Assembly: GCA_023454175.1 (NCBI GenBank)
Contig: JAEXRW010000025.1
Span: forward strand, 434,001-498,000
Reading direction: 5' to 3'
Origin: Bacillota bacterium
Lineage (GTDB): Bacteria > Bacillota > Clostridia > Christensenellales > JAEXRW01
Length of the DNA stretch: 64,000 bases
A program made the translations under genes and the position numbers. Below the pieces are notes generated by a model. That model was given only the letters and a program-made list of their open reading frames with translations, did not search any database and had not been told where the DNA came from. Below are positions 44,326 to 52,162 of the stretch, piece after piece (positions within the stretch are counted from its first letter, which is position 1; each line of letters begins with the position of its first letter).

Positions 44326-44369
44326 AAAACCCCCAAATTCAGCCTTATATCGCCGAATTTGGGGGTTTT
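44326..44369 (-). terminator. Intrinsic terminator next to tRNA-Lys fragment 3
   Basis: Long arms AAAACCCCCAAATTC and GAATTTGGGGGTTTT, usable in both directions, directly after the 3' end of the tRNA fragment at 44371. The stem sequence differs from those beside fragments 1 and 2. Confidence 0.8.
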
Positions 44370-44370
44370 C

Positions 44371-44426
44371 TGGTACGCCATCAGGGACTCGAACCCTGGA
44401 CACCCTGATTAAGAGTCGGGTGCTCC
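44371..44426 (-). repeat. att-like tRNA-Lys(CTT) 3' fragment, copy 3 (longest)
   Basis: Identical to copy 2 over 47 bases and extending further into the tRNA: the anticodon stem (ACCCGACTCTTAATC) and the end of the D arm (GGAGCA) are present. The 5' acceptor strand and most of the D arm are missing, so it is still not a complete gene. Confidence 0.8.
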
Positions 44427-44436
44427 ATCTTTTTAA

Positions 44437-44563
44437 AATGCCCATATGCCTATGTATTTGTACGATTTACGTAGAAACTTGGGCGTTTAACTATGCAGTA
44501 CTAGGCAGAAACACGCAGTACTTAGACGGCCAGCAAAAGGTCAGACGGTCGGCAAACGGTCAG
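44437..44563. repeat. Element-end flank with GCAGTACT and GGTCA repeats
   Basis: 44437-44493 aligns with 8596-8652 beside fragment 1 (AAATGCCCATAT ... ATGT ... TTTGT ... CGTA ... TTTAACT). It is followed by GCAGTACT, GCAGAAA, GCAGTACT and then AAGGTCAG, CGGTC, ACGGTCAG. The pattern is that of an integrase arm-site region at the distal end of an element that includes the operon to the right. Confidence 0.5.
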
Positions 44564-44706
44564 CTCCAATTCTCGTATCGCTCCAAGAACGAGTTCTAAA
44601 TTTTTAACTTTAATTCTTCACAATCCATAATTGCAAAGGATCTCAACTCTAAAGCTTTTTGCTGAATGGATAAATTTATCGGGTAGAGGTATTGATATCC
44701 CAAAGT

Positions 44707-46533
44707 TTAGGATTCTTGTTTATCAAGTTTATAGGCAAGTGTACCATCAGCATTATAGTCATGAATTGTGATTACCATTTTCGGCTGCGGATTCTCCGTT
44801 ATGATTACCCTCGATAGCGGGTTAAGCAATGCACTCTCCACGACATTAGAGATACCCCTTCCTCCATTGGCCAAGTTTCCCATTGCCAGTTCCTTCAGTT
44901 TCTCGCAGTACTTATCCGATAGCTCCAACGTCAGGCCTCTTTCGCTAAGCAGGTTATTTTTGATTTTGTTTTGCTGGCTTTTGAGGATTTCATCTACCAC
45001 GCCAGCCCGGATAAAATCGAATATCACAAAATTGTTGCCTATCCGGTTAAGCAGTTCGGGGCGACCTATTCTGAAGTTGAAGAAATTACGGATGGAGGTG
45101 AGTACTTTGTTTTCAATTTCTTTATATGTCATATCGGGGGTGACGTTTTGGAAGCGGATTCCCTTTTCGGGATCAAGGTCGATCATACCGATATTGCTGG
45201 TAAAAATTATAAGTGTTTCGGAAAAATACACCGTCTCTCCGGTGGAGTCGGTCATCCTGCCATCTTCCAGTATCTGAAGAAACTTGTCAAGTATCGAGGG
45301 GTCTGCCTTATCTATTTCGTCAAAAAGAAGGACGCTGAATGGTTTTCCCTTCACAGCATTGGTCAACTGTCCGCCTGCGCCATATCCCACATACCCTGGA
45401 GGTGCTCCAAGCAGTCTTTGGTCCGAATGGCTCTGCTGGTATTCGCTCATATCAAAACGGGTTACGAAATTCTCGTCGCCAAATATAAGTTCTGCGATGG
45501 CTTTTGCGAGTTCGGTTTTCCCCGTACCTGTCGGCCCTGCAAAAAATAAAATTCCCTTGGGTTTCCCGAAGGCGTTGCTTTGGATGCCGGAAAGCCCGGA
45601 ACACGCACGGCTAATGATGTCTACTGCCTTGGCCACAGCCCTGGGCTGGCCTTTTACGCGCCTGCTGAGTATCTCCTCGGCGTTTTCTATGATGGAACGG
45701 TCCAACTTATCCCAATGGCTTTCCGTTTCGCCGTACTTGAAAAGGTTAATAGCTTCTCTAGCCTTTCGTACCGAAATACACTTCTGTTCGCACAAGTTCA
45801 ATATGCCAAAGACTTCCACATTTGAAAAATCCTCTGTCAGGTTGCTGATTTCGTCGATTGATTTCTGAAGCTCTTCTTCTGTGAGGTCTTTCACATCATG
45901 GAAGACAGAAATGTTGCTGGTTATGAAGCTTTTTCGCAGGTCCTTGTCCGGCTTGGTGACTGTGATGATTTTGACGAATGGGTTGTTGATATAAAACCAA
46001 GTCGGAAAGTCATTGCTCTTTTCCACGATATAAAATGTCAGGTTCGTCAGCAAATGGCTGTTTTTTTTGCTGACCGACTGTTTGCGTTTCTTTGATGCCA
46101 GGAAGAGCCGGGTGAGATACTCTAGCTCGCTCTCAGATAAAATCTCGGGCGATGAAATGGATGTGTTCGCGATATCGAATACGATGGCCACAGATTCGTC
46201 CGTGGATTCCAGGGCGCTACGCATCGCCACCGTGGCGTTGTTCAGCGTCCTACAGTTCTCCAGTGCGGTTTTGGCTACATCCAGGAATTTCTTAACGCTG
46301 TTTTTGGAAAAAGGATTGTAAAAACCATCGATCTTGTTGTAAAAAACGATGATGTCATAGCCGCTTTCATCAAGGTAGCGGTAGAGGTATTCGTTAAGGG
46401 ACACGAGTTCACTAATATTGTCCTGTGGGTAGACCCACGCCTGCAGGTCATGCACGTTCCCCTCCACGATGAACGACGTCATCATATTCTGGTGTATCTC
46501 CAGGTCCTTGTGCCATTTGGGTTTATCAAGCAT
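44707..46533 (-). CDS. ClpB/ClpV-like AAA+ ATPase with single active AAA module
   Basis: A 608-residue protein and last gene of the operon. Residues ~285-608 match the second (D2) AAA+ module of ClpA/ClpB: RRVKGQPRAVAKAVDIISRA, Walker A FAGPTGTGKTELAKAIAE (333-340), MSEYQQSHSDQRLLGAPPGYVG, Walker B VLLFDEIDKADPSILDKFLQ, sensor 1 IIFTSNIG, and a C-terminal D2-small domain (ANGGRGISNVVESALLNPLS). The N-terminal ~280 residues look like a degenerate AAA-type fold (VIVFYNKIDGF, VAIVFDIANTS, LTFYIVEKSND) without a Walker A. ClpB-type ATPases remodel protein assemblies; ClpV does so for type VI sheaths. Next to an FHA protein and a kinase it may recycle or unfold a component of this system. Confidence 0.85.
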   Translation of the reverse strand: MLDKPKWHKDLEIHQNMMTSFIVEGNVHDLQAWVYPQDNISELVSLNEYLYRYLDESGYDIIVFYNKIDGFYNPFSKNSVKKFLDVAKTALENCRTLNNATVAMRSALESTDESVAIVFDIANTSISSPEILSESELEYLTRLFLASKKRKQSVSKKNSHLLTNLTFYIVEKSNDFPTWFYINNPFVKIITVTKPDKDLRKSFITSNISVFHDVKDLTEEELQKSIDEISNLTEDFSNVEVFGILNLCEQKCISVRKAREAINLFKYGETESHWDKLDRSIIENAEEILSRRVKGQPRAVAKAVDIISRACSGLSGIQSNAFGKPKGILFFAGPTGTGKTELAKAIAELIFGDENFVTRFDMSEYQQSHSDQRLLGAPPGYVGYGAGGQLTNAVKGKPFSVLLFDEIDKADPSILDKFLQILEDGRMTDSTGETVYFSETLIIFTSNIGMIDLDPEKGIRFQNVTPDMTYKEIENKVLTSIRNFFNFRIGRPELLNRIGNNFVIFDFIRAGVVDEILKSQQNKIKNNLLSERGLTLELSDKYCEKLKELAMGNLANGGRGISNVVESALLNPLSRVIITENPQPKMVITIHDYNADGTLAYKLDKQES

Positions 46534-46545
46534 TGTGTTTCATTC

Positions 46546-47055
46546 CTATACTATTTTTTGTCTGACTCGAAGCTCTACATTGTAGAGCCTGATGATATCG
46601 TTGTTGAAAACGTGTATCGGACTGCCTTTCATTAAGAGTTCCCCATTGACATATGTCCCGAATTTGCTGATATCTTCCACCATGACCCCCATATGGTCTC
46701 TGTACGTCACTCTGATGTGTTTGCGGCTCACCGCCATGTTATTGGAAAAATATTCGGCACCCAGCGCCTCCCGCCCCAGAATGCCCCCGCATGGTGGGAT
46801 ATCGATGCTGTATTTCCCGTTGGTGTCTTCCAGCGAAAAAAGGTATGTGACATCGCTCGATGGCAGGGGCTGGCGGCCGCCTCCCTCTTCGGCTTCTTCA
46901 TTTTCCTCCCCTGAAGCGCCCACTTCGTCTTTATTCTCATCCATCGTGGAGACTTCCAGCAGGTCCCGCTGGCAATTGGAGCACTTCCTTGGCGCCTCCC
47001 GTCGGCTTTCGAATACGTTCTTTTTACCGCAGATGCATAGCTTATAAAAACTCAC
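46546..47055 (-). CDS. FHA-domain protein with N-terminal zinc ribbon
   Basis: A 169-residue protein. Four cysteines in CICGKK and RKCSNCQRD (residues 8-26) form a probable zinc ribbon, followed by an acidic linker (about 38-62). A forkhead-associated domain spans residues ~68-169, with GGILGREALG, NNMAVSRKHIRVTY and FGTYVNGELL carrying the conserved Gly-Arg, Ser-Arg-x-His and Asn-Gly. FHA domains bind phosphothreonine, so the Ser/Thr kinase two genes upstream is the obvious partner. The start is GTG 47055; the gap to the next gene is short. Confidence 0.88.
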   Translation of the reverse strand: MSFYKLCICGKKNVFESRREAPRKCSNCQRDLLEVSTMDENKDEVGASGEENEEAEEGGGRQPLPSSDVTYLFSLEDTNGKYSIDIPPCGGILGREALGAEYFSNNMAVSRKHIRVTYRDHMGVMVEDISKFGTYVNGELLMKGSPIHVFNNDIIRLYNVELRVRQKIV

Positions 47056-47061
47056 TTCGTT

Positions 47062-48165
47062 TTAGCCCCCAATATACAGCTCTTTTTCCTTTTTTCTTCG
47101 GACTTTTGATCTGCTCTCGGCCATATTCAGTTTTTTGATTTGCGCTGCCTTCGGCGGCACTGCACAGGAAACATTGATCAGGATGCCCCTCTCCCTGAGC
47201 CGCCTGACTATCTCCAGATGCTTTTTGCATATGCGGTTTGCCGATTCTTCGATCACCGCAGGAGAAGCCTCATCACTGGCTACGGTTTCGAAAAGAATCC
47301 CTCTTTTATCCCTGCTCATAAATATCGAGCAAGCCGGCTCGCCATCGACGGCTACCAGGTCGCCTGGCAGTCCCGCCAGTTCGATCTCACCGGTAACTGT
47401 CATGCCCAATTCCTCAAATACCTCTTTGATGGTATTCGATACATACTCGTTCTTACGCCTCTCCATGAGGAGATTTAGCAGCTTTTCGTTCAGGGCTGCG
47501 AGCGCGGAGGTTTCCACATTTTCGGTTTGCATTTGCAGCATGGCGCACAGTGCATAGTAGGTGGCGCGGTCTCCGGACACTTCCGGCTGCTTATCCAGTG
47601 TGAGAAGGGCACGCAGAGGTTCATAACGCTGCTCCACAAGGGTTTTGAAGTATGCAAAATCAAGCTCCGTATCCTGCAGTAGTTTGTTCAGGTAGGCTAC
47701 GAACTTGTTCTTTTCCTCCCTCGCCTCACTCGTCTGCACTGCTGCGCCTGCCAGTTGCTCGCTGATCTGCCTGATATAGGCTTCTTTTTTCATTTGGTCC
47801 GACTCATGCTCAATGTCTTCAATGATCCGGGATAGGTCGATCGGCTGGATGCCATCTTTTTCTTCTGCCGTGTTGACTATATCCGTGCCGGATAGCAGTT
47901 CCTCGTCGGAAAACCCGGTGAAGGATTTTTCCTGAGAATCATACTTGTGGATATTGGACATTTTAATGCCTGCTGCAGGCATGGCCTTTTGGTTTTGGGA
48001 ACTATCTCTTGCATTCCGGATCTGCTCACGGATGGAGCTGGCCTGTCGTGATACAGACTGCAGGTATGCATCCTGCCTGGCACGCTCCTGTTCCAACTGC
48101 AACATCAGCTGCCTGTGCAGGACGTGCTTATCCACTTCCACTGTATAATAAATCTCACTGCTCAA
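47062..48165 (-). CDS. Coiled-coil protein of unknown function in the secretion-like operon
   Basis: About 367 residues, starting probably at TTG 48165 (AAAGGCGG about 9 bases upstream), just after the kinase stop. The open frame extends further upstream but overlaps the kinase gene. The N-terminus YTVEVDKHVLHRQLMLQLEQ and the next ~60 residues are helical and rich in Gln, Glu and Arg. Residues ~135-260 are helical (EESDQMKKEAYIRQISEQL-like). The last ~110 residues form a compact alpha/beta region (FEELGMTVTGEIELAG; CSIFMSRDKRGILFETVASD) ending in a basic tail. I recognise no family. Position between kinase and FHA protein suggests a regulatory or scaffold role. Confidence 0.7.
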   Translation of the reverse strand: MSSEIYYTVEVDKHVLHRQLMLQLEQERARQDAYLQSVSRQASSIREQIRNARDSSQNQKAMPAAGIKMSNIHKYDSQEKSFTGFSDEELLSGTDIVNTAEEKDGIQPIDLSRIIEDIEHESDQMKKEAYIRQISEQLAGAAVQTSEAREEKNKFVAYLNKLLQDTELDFAYFKTLVEQRYEPLRALLTLDKQPEVSGDRATYYALCAMLQMQTENVETSALAALNEKLLNLLMERRKNEYVSNTIKEVFEELGMTVTGEIELAGLPGDLVAVDGEPACSIFMSRDKRGILFETVASDEASPAVIEESANRICKKHLEIVRRLRERGILINVSCAVPPKAAQIKKLNMAESRSKVRRKKEKELYIGG

Positions 48166-48181
48166 ATTGGTCAGACCGCCT

Positions 48182-49849
48182 TTATTTAAAATCAAAGAAC
48201 TTAAATATATCCTGTTGGAAACCCGACGCGTACAGCCATGCCAGGAACTTGCTGTCATGGGTGAGTTTTTCGATAGCGTCTACGCTCATTTTGGTTATTT
48301 CTTGTGTAAGCTCGTCGATATTGCTCACTGTCCTGCCATTTATGCTGTATTCCTTTTCGCTGTGGAATATATAATAAAGGATCTGTGGGATCACGGCAGG
48401 ATTTTCAAATTCGGTGGATATGATCTTGTTCACAGTCCCGGTCACTTCGCTACCGTACCCGTTCTGCTTCAGGAAATATTCAAAAAGCCCTTCATGAAGG
48501 ATGCGCTCCATATCGCCGGTTACGTTGGAATTCAACTTTTCGATGAATTCCTTTACGTTCCCGTAAACCACGCCTTTAAAAACCAGCCTCTTTTCACTCT
48601 TGAGTCTGTAGAGTATATGAAAAACAGCTACATCCTCATCCTGAATTTTGCTGCATTCGCGTATCTCTTTTGCCACGTCCTCGCCAAACTGCTCAAGGAA
48701 GTCATAAAAGTTCTCGCGCCTCATCAGTTTTTTTGTATGCTCCCAGTTTCCAATGATAGATTGGCTTAGTTCCCGTAGGTTTGAAACAGCGAGGACCTTG
48801 TTGTCAAACACACCGAATACCATGGACTCCTGCTCTTTTTTTGCTTTGAAATGATCCGCGTCATAGAGGGATCGTGTATTAATTTTTAAGAATTCGCCTT
48901 CGCACCATTTCTTTACCTCTTCGTACCCGAATCGTTGTTGTTCATCTTCGCTCAGCAGCCCTTTGATCAGGCGCTTTAATCGTCCTTCTATACTATCGGG
49001 TATCTCCAGCCCTTTCTCCCATTTCGCCGTGATCTGATCGACATTGTTCCCTTCAAAAATCGAATGTCCTGTTGCGATTTTTATTAGCACCAGCCCCAGT
49101 GCACCGTAGTCATAAGCCATGGTCTTGGCGGTCTTGTGAAAAAAGGATAACGTCCTGGGTGCATATTCTGGTGTGCCCTTGATATCGTCGATCAGCCTAC
49201 CCCTTTTGTCCATATATGAGCTGATGCCGAAATCGCCGATGACAACGCTGTCTTCATTGTCTGAGATAAAGATATTGCTTGGTTTGATATCTCCGTGGAT
49301 CATGCCTTTATCTGCGAGGTGGTGCAGGAAGTGGAGTCCCTCGTTTAGATTTGGCACGACGATCTCCTTGATGAAGGAGACCGAGCACCTGCCTTTTCCC
49401 TCCAGTGTACCGTTGCCGTAATACTTGTAGATTTCATAATAGTTGTCATTGTGGTAGCCGTAATCATACAGCTCCGCCAAATAGGGGCAAGGATGTTCCT
49501 TCAGAGCCTTGATCAGATCTTCGGCAGGACGGGACCCCTTTTTATATATCTTTATTGCGTATAATTTTCCTTCCCTCTGCGCCACGTAAATCCTTGCCTG
49601 CGTCCCTGTATCGCCTAATGGCTTGATGGTGACGTATTTCTGGGCTATTGTCTGGCCGGGAGCCAGTATTATATCTTCATTGCCGCTTGTCGGGAGGCTT
49701 TCATCTAGCCTGGTTCCGCCGGCATCATCCTGCGTGTCCAAAAACCTTTTCTCCGGGTCGTTAGGCAGGTCCGGTGCAGTTATCGCGGTGTCGGTGCTGT
49801 CGGAGAGGACCGTTTCCCCTGCTTTTTTTACATTCGTTAAATCATCCAT
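48182..49849 (-). CDS. Ser/Thr protein kinase (eukaryotic-like)
   Basis: A 555-residue soluble kinase. After a Thr/Asp-rich N-terminal region of about 60 residues, the kinase domain (about 68-330) has the ATP Lys in LYAIKIYKKG, the catalytic loop MIHGDIKPSNIFIS (HGD in place of HRD), DFG in VVIGDFGISSY and the P+1 region GTPEYAPRTLSF. About 220 C-terminal residues have no known domain and no transmembrane helix, unlike PknB. The N-terminal Thr-rich segment (TDTAITAPD, GGTRLDESLPTSG) could be an autophosphorylated FHA ligand. ATG 49849 overlaps the radical SAM stop by one base; GTG 49852 is an alternative. Type VI systems use a comparable kinase-FHA pair (PpkA-Fha1). Confidence 0.9.
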   Translation of the reverse strand: MDDLTNVKKAGETVLSDSTDTAITAPDLPNDPEKRFLDTQDDAGGTRLDESLPTSGNEDIILAPGQTIAQKYVTIKPLGDTGTQARIYVAQREGKLYAIKIYKKGSRPAEDLIKALKEHPCPYLAELYDYGYHNDNYYEIYKYYGNGTLEGKGRCSVSFIKEIVVPNLNEGLHFLHHLADKGMIHGDIKPSNIFISDNEDSVVIGDFGISSYMDKRGRLIDDIKGTPEYAPRTLSFFHKTAKTMAYDYGALGLVLIKIATGHSIFEGNNVDQITAKWEKGLEIPDSIEGRLKRLIKGLLSEDEQQRFGYEEVKKWCEGEFLKINTRSLYDADHFKAKKEQESMVFGVFDNKVLAVSNLRELSQSIIGNWEHTKKLMRRENFYDFLEQFGEDVAKEIRECSKIQDEDVAVFHILYRLKSEKRLVFKGVVYGNVKEFIEKLNSNVTGDMERILHEGLFEYFLKQNGYGSEVTGTVNKIISTEFENPAVIPQILYYIFHSEKEYSINGRTVSNIDELTQEITKMSVDAIEKLTHDSKFLAWLYASGFQQDIFKFFDFK

Positions 49850-50394
49850 CACTGTATCCCCACCATAAGCATTTTTTCTCTTTCCCGAAAAACCTGGATA
49901 CTTCGTTTCGACGATTCAAGCCCTTCATATTCCTTGGGATCTTTGAATACATGGATCCTCTGGTTGCTGGATCCCCGCATACCCCTCCCGTCGTTGAGTT
50001 CATCGATGTATTCGCCGTCTATGAGCACAGATATCGTAGAGAGAACAAAATCAATGTTTTTATCTGCCTGCGCTTTTAATTCCTCCAGCGTGTACCCTGA
50101 AAATACGATGATGTCCTTTGTAACCTCACTGCTGATCTTTAACATCAAAAGGGCCAGTTCTTCCGCTTGCAGGAACGGCTCACCACCCGATATTGTGATA
50201 CCGTCGATTTTTCCTTCGATGGACCTTATCATTTTATATATGGACTCCACAGGGATGTCCCGCCCGGATTCCTTCCTCCTCAGATCTCCGCTCATGCATC
50301 CCTTGCAGTTACGCATGCAGCCGGTGACCCATAGACAGGCTCTGTTCCCCGGACCCAGAACCGTAACCGGATAACAGATTCTTTTAATATACAT
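49849..50394 (-). CDS. Radical SAM activating enzyme (NrdG/PflA-like)
   Basis: A 181-residue radical SAM protein of the small activase class. The cluster motif is GCMRNCKGC (C-x3-C-x2-C), followed by DGITISGGEPFLQAEEL and IVFSGYTLEEL; the N-terminus TVLGPGNRACLWVTG is typical of anaerobic ribonucleotide reductase activases. No glycyl-radical enzyme or RNR gene is adjacent, so it may modify a component of this system or act as a maturase. It overlaps the kinase start by one base and is preceded 5 bases earlier by the zinc-ribbon protein gene, so it is embedded in the operon. Confidence 0.85.
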   Translation of the reverse strand: MYIKRICYPVTVLGPGNRACLWVTGCMRNCKGCMSGDLRRKESGRDIPVESIYKMIRSIEGKIDGITISGGEPFLQAEELALLMLKISSEVTKDIIVFSGYTLEELKAQADKNIDFVLSTISVLIDGEYIDELNDGRGMRGSSNQRIHVFKDPKEYEGLESSKRSIQVFREREKMLMVGIQ

Positions 50395-50399
50395 TCATA

Positions 50400-51443
50400 T
50401 CATGCCTTCACTCTGATATGTTCCTCGCACGAGATCCTGCCATCTTGGGCGGGTTTCCCACAGAAGATGCACATGTGGCTCCGTTGCCGTTCGATCACCA
50501 CGCTGTTCAGGGTGTGCCTGTTCAAGGCGTCTAGGAAATTGCCCGGTGGCAGACAGAATGCATCCGTCTGCAGTGCTTCGATTATTTCGCCGATAGGATT
50601 GCTGAGCATTAGGTTTGCTTTTTTGAAGACATCAGCCGGCAGACAAGTCACGATACTTGCATTGAGCATTGATATGCTGTTGCTGACGTCAACACCCATA
50701 ATATTACCCACACCAATATAAAGTGTGTTCTGTGAAAGGTCGTTGTTCACATATAGGTAGGGGGAGAGCCGTCTGAATTCACCCGTCTTGACCCTTTGAT
50801 CCATACAGTCGATCGGCCAGTCGTTATAATCGATACGGAATCCGTTAAAACATGCTATGTTATCCCCGGTATACGCCTCCCGGCTAATCTGCCAAACAGC
50901 CGGTTTTTTTTGTGCGGCGCTCATGACCAGTTCATTGGCGTACTGCTGGTTGATCAGTTTCACCAGTTCCCTCGGTGTTATGCTCTGGTTATATGTCAGG
51001 TTGCGTATAGAGTGGGGCCCGAAAAAGGTCAACAGCATGTAGCAGATGGCGTTGGCTAGGGTCCTGTAAAAGTTCGAGCAGACAGAGATGGTTTCCGACC
51101 TGATGGCAATGAAGTCCTCGTCAAAAAATCGAGGTGACCGCAACCATTCCTCGGTCTTTTCCAGCATACGGGTGGTGCGTTCCACCAGCAATCTCATCGA
51201 TTGCAGGTTGTTTACGGGGTTTTGGATATCCTTGACTACAAGCTCAATGGCCTGCCTGCTGTCATTGTACAATTTCTCTCCGTCCATACCCAGATATGTA
51301 GTCTGCTGTAACAATTTGCTCAATTGCTGATATTCGTCGGTCTTCGCAATAGCCTGTCGGAATAAGGTCGTCAATTCGGTTTGGTGATTTTTCGATTTTG
51401 CATAAAGCAGAGAGAGCAGATACATTGTCCTCTGGTATCCCAT
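50400..51443 (-). CDS. Unknown protein with C-terminal zinc ribbon
   Basis: A 347-residue protein. ATG 51443 has GGGAGG about 5 bases upstream and is preferred over a longer frame. The first half is helical (SLLYAKSKNHQTELTTLFRQ; LLVERTTRMLEKTEEWL). The centre has a possible structured domain (YTGDNIACFNGFRIDYNDWP; LYVNNDLSQNTLYIGVGNIM). The C-terminus CIFCGKPAQDGRISCEEH is a one-sided zinc ribbon. I do not recognise a family. Direct neighbours are the J-like protein and the radical SAM protein. Confidence 0.7.
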   Translation of the reverse strand: MGYQRTMYLLSLLYAKSKNHQTELTTLFRQAIAKTDEYQQLSKLLQQTTYLGMDGEKLYNDSRQAIELVVKDIQNPVNNLQSMRLLVERTTRMLEKTEEWLRSPRFFDEDFIAIRSETISVCSNFYRTLANAICYMLLTFFGPHSIRNLTYNQSITPRELVKLINQQYANELVMSAAQKKPAVWQISREAYTGDNIACFNGFRIDYNDWPIDCMDQRVKTGEFRRLSPYLYVNNDLSQNTLYIGVGNIMGVDVSNSISMLNASIVTCLPADVFKKANLMLSNPIGEIIEALQTDAFCLPPGNFLDALNRHTLNSVVIERQRSHMCIFCGKPAQDGRISCEEHIRVKA

Positions 51444-51457
51444 TTTATCCTCCCGGT

Positions 51458-52159
51458 TTAGCAGTGAAGTGTGCTCTTGCAAATGTTGTACAGGCAGATG
51501 CCCCCGCCCACTAGTACACCCAGGCCTACCAGGCCTCCGATGCATCCGCCGGCGGACCCCCAGAAACGCCGCCTTTGCGCTTGATGTACAGTCTGTAGGC
51601 TTTGTTTCTCACGCTGTTTCCTCTCCTGCTCCGACGACTCGGCGATTCGTCGCTGCTCGTCTTCATATATTGCAATCTCTTCCGCTATGGCGTCCATGAT
51701 ACCCAGGTAGGCGCTATTGGAGGGATCATACGTAAGGGCCTTGCGGAGATATTCGACAGCCTTTTCGCAGCCTTTCAGGCTACTGTCGGTTTTCAATGTG
51801 ACGATTGCCTTCAGGTAATATTTTTCACCCGAGTCTGGCAGCTGGTTGAGCTTCCCGTCAATATTGGAGCCGTTGAGGATGGTTGCGTTACCGTTGCTGC
51901 TGTTCAGCAAGCGTCTGATGGCGGAGAGTTCGGTTTGTTCGCTCGCTTCAAAAGCCGTTTCTATCTTATCCTCCTCCAGACCCATTTTTAGGCCCTCCGA
52001 CCTCATAGCGGAAAGTTTGGCGTTTGCCAGTTTTGCAACGTCTTCATCCTCCGCACACGCAGCCACCAACCTATAGGATTCGGTTACTCTGCTGTACCGC
52101 TGCTGTACTTCTTCTGCCGTGGCTGATTTTGTCAGCCGCAGCATGTGGTAAATATCCAC
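51458..52159 (-). CDS. J-like/TPR protein with C-terminal membrane anchor
   Basis: A 233-residue protein starting at GTG 52159 (GAGGTG upstream). Residues 1-60 resemble a DnaJ J-domain (MDIYHMLRLTKSATAEEVQQ, then RYSRVTESYRLV) but the HPD motif needed to stimulate Hsp70 is absent. Residues ~110-165 look like one or two TPRs (YYLKAIVTLKTDSSLKGCEK; AVEYLRKALTYDPSNSAYLG). A charged helix leads into a Gly-rich transmembrane segment (GGLVGLGVLVGGGICLYNIC). It may hold a chaperone or substrate at the membrane. DUF5685-like and zinc-ribbon proteins flank it with gaps under 15 bases. Confidence 0.75.
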   Translation of the reverse strand: MDIYHMLRLTKSATAEEVQQRYSRVTESYRLVAACAEDEDVAKLANAKLSAMRSEGLKMGLEEDKIETAFEASEQTELSAIRRLLNSSNGNATILNGSNIDGKLNQLPDSGEKYYLKAIVTLKTDSSLKGCEKAVEYLRKALTYDPSNSAYLGIMDAIAEEIAIYEDEQRRIAESSEQERKQREKQSLQTVHQAQRRRFWGSAGGCIGGLVGLGVLVGGGICLYNICKSTLHC

Positions 52160-52162
52160 CAG

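Larger units (their letters stand above)
44120..44706. other. Non-coding region containing element boundary 3
   Basis: About 590 bases. It contains a terminator (44326-44369), tRNA-Lys fragment 3 (44371-44426) and a flank with GGTCA-type repeats (44437-44563), then about 140 bases without recognised features before the 3' end of the fifteen-gene operon. Confidence 0.6.

Noticed and set aside
44371..44426. Complete tRNA-Lys gene
   Set aside because: The anticodon arm to the CCA end is present but the 5' acceptor strand and most of the D arm are missing, so it is only a fragment. The same holds for 8532 and 41332.
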